NCBI GenBank assembly: GCA_020635135.1
Contig: JACKAJ010000015.1
Location: 1,302,001 to 1,366,000, forward strand
Source of the DNA: Halobacteriovoraceae bacterium
Lineage (GTDB): Bacteria > Bdellovibrionota > Bacteriovoracia > Bacteriovoracales > Bacteriovoracaceae
Length of the DNA: 64,000 nt
Direction: 5' to 3'
The translations under genes were made by a program, and so were the position numbers. Below the pieces are notes generated by a model. That model searched no databases, was not told where the DNA came from, and saw nothing but the letters and a program-made list of their open reading frames with translations. Positions 63,654 to 64,000 of the stretch are shown one piece after another; position 1 is the first letter of the stretch; each line of letters starts with the position of its first letter.

Positions 63654-64000
63654 CAGAAGAAGAATTTATTAACGGTTATTTGTCTATTGTTTCAGGTGAG
63701 CTGGCCGGCTTGAATCTTACGAGAATTTTAGATCGAGAGGATTTTCGAGAAAAGCAATATCTCGATTCAGTTTGCCCCTATAGGGACATTCTTGAATTTT
63801 CAAAATTGATAGAAGTTTCTGAAAGCGTAGTAGATGTTGGTTTTGGAGGGGGTTTTCCGATTTTACCTCTGGCCAATGAACTCAATCAAAAAATTTTTAT
63901 AGGTGTTGAATCTAAAAGAAAAAAAGTTGAAGCTGTCGATTTTATTGCTAAAAAACTGGGAATAGTAAATTGTAAGTTTTATCACGGAAGAATTGAAGAA
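63647..64000 (+). CDS. rsmG: 16S rRNA (guanine527-N7)-methyltransferase, N-terminal part (cut by window edge)
   Basis: The frame reads ITEEEFINGYLSIVSGELAG, NLTRILDREDFREKQYLDSV, then the SAM-binding VVDVGFGGGFPILPLA and FIGVESKRKKVEAVDFIA, as in RsmG/GidB. It follows mnmG as in most bacteria. No ATG or GTG is available near the N-terminus; the first usual start codon is TTG 63680, which would cut the first helix. ATT at 63647 is listed because it fits the family N-terminus and overlaps the mnmG end. The start is unresolved. Confidence 0.85.
   Translation, partial: MITEEEFINGYLSIVSGELAGLNLTRILDREDFREKQYLDSVCPYRDILEFSKLIEVSESVVDVGFGGGFPILPLANELNQKIFIGVESKRKKVEAVDFIAKKLGIVNCKFYHGRIEE

Noticed and set aside
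1..64000. CRISPR arrays, retrons, rRNA operons, insertion sequences
   Set aside because: No regularly spaced repeats, reverse transcriptase, rRNA signature or transposase was seen.

Overview
The window is an AT-rich Gram-negative chromosome segment around the replication origin. It has lipoprotein signal peptides, outer-membrane and Lol-type genes, a complete set of complex I membrane subunits, and the replication genes dnaA, dnaN, recF, gyrB and gyrA. Gene content and protein style suggest a Bdellovibrionota relative such as the Bacteriovorax/Halobacteriovorax group. This taxonomic placement is inference from memory of such genomes, not from a database search.

Region 1 (1-5284) is accessory DNA. 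It holds a truncated AraC regulator, small hypothetical genes, a secreted Excalibur-domain protein whose ribosome binding site lies in a hairpin loop, and a two-gene unit of a HEPN-like protein and a DUF6119/TIGR04141 protein that looks like a defence candidate.

Region 2 (5285-12459) is a 7.2-kb integrated element in the 3' end of tRNA-Ser(GCU), bounded by a 23-bp direct repeat. It encodes an XRE regulator, a lipoprotein, a small membrane protein, a DUF2971 protein, a terminase-small-subunit-like protein, an AlpA-like excisionase, a split primase (CHC2 zinc finger plus Toprim-ATPase) and a tyrosine integrase. No capsid, tail or large terminase genes are present. This is the layout of a phage satellite (P4/PICI type).

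Region 3 (12.5-23.8 kb) is chromosomal: a glycosyltransferase, a ribosomal-oxygenase-like JmjC protein, a HI0933-type flavoprotein, a secreted M14 peptidase, a PilZ protein, tRNA-Ser(UGA) next to serS, and a 1000-residue GYF/TPR membrane protein. Two intergenic copies of a roughly 126-nt structured repeat (19092-19218, 23687-23812) are the most novel-looking signal here.

Region 4 (23.8-31.4 kb) is nuoA-H-J-K-L-M-N on the minus strand: all seven membrane-arm subunits and none of the peripheral arm. Region 5 (31.5-44.8 kb) runs the other way: mfd, two parvulin/SurA-type chaperones, pdxA and uvrA in a close-packed run, then a LolA-like protein, a beta-barrel and an MMPL/RND transporter.

Region 6 (44.8-64 kb) is the origin region. 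Leftward genes are dnaN-recF-gyrB-gyrA, a TPR lipoprotein, atpZ-atpI-atpB-atpE, and also rpmH-rnpA-yidC. Rightward genes are a chalcone-isomerase-like protein, dnaA, mnmE, mnmG and rsmG (cut by the window end). DnaA boxes lie upstream of dnaN, and several parS-like sites lie in and before mnmG, as expected if parAB follows. A family of CTATAG-centred palindromes is scattered through mnmE, mnmG, rsmG and mfd.
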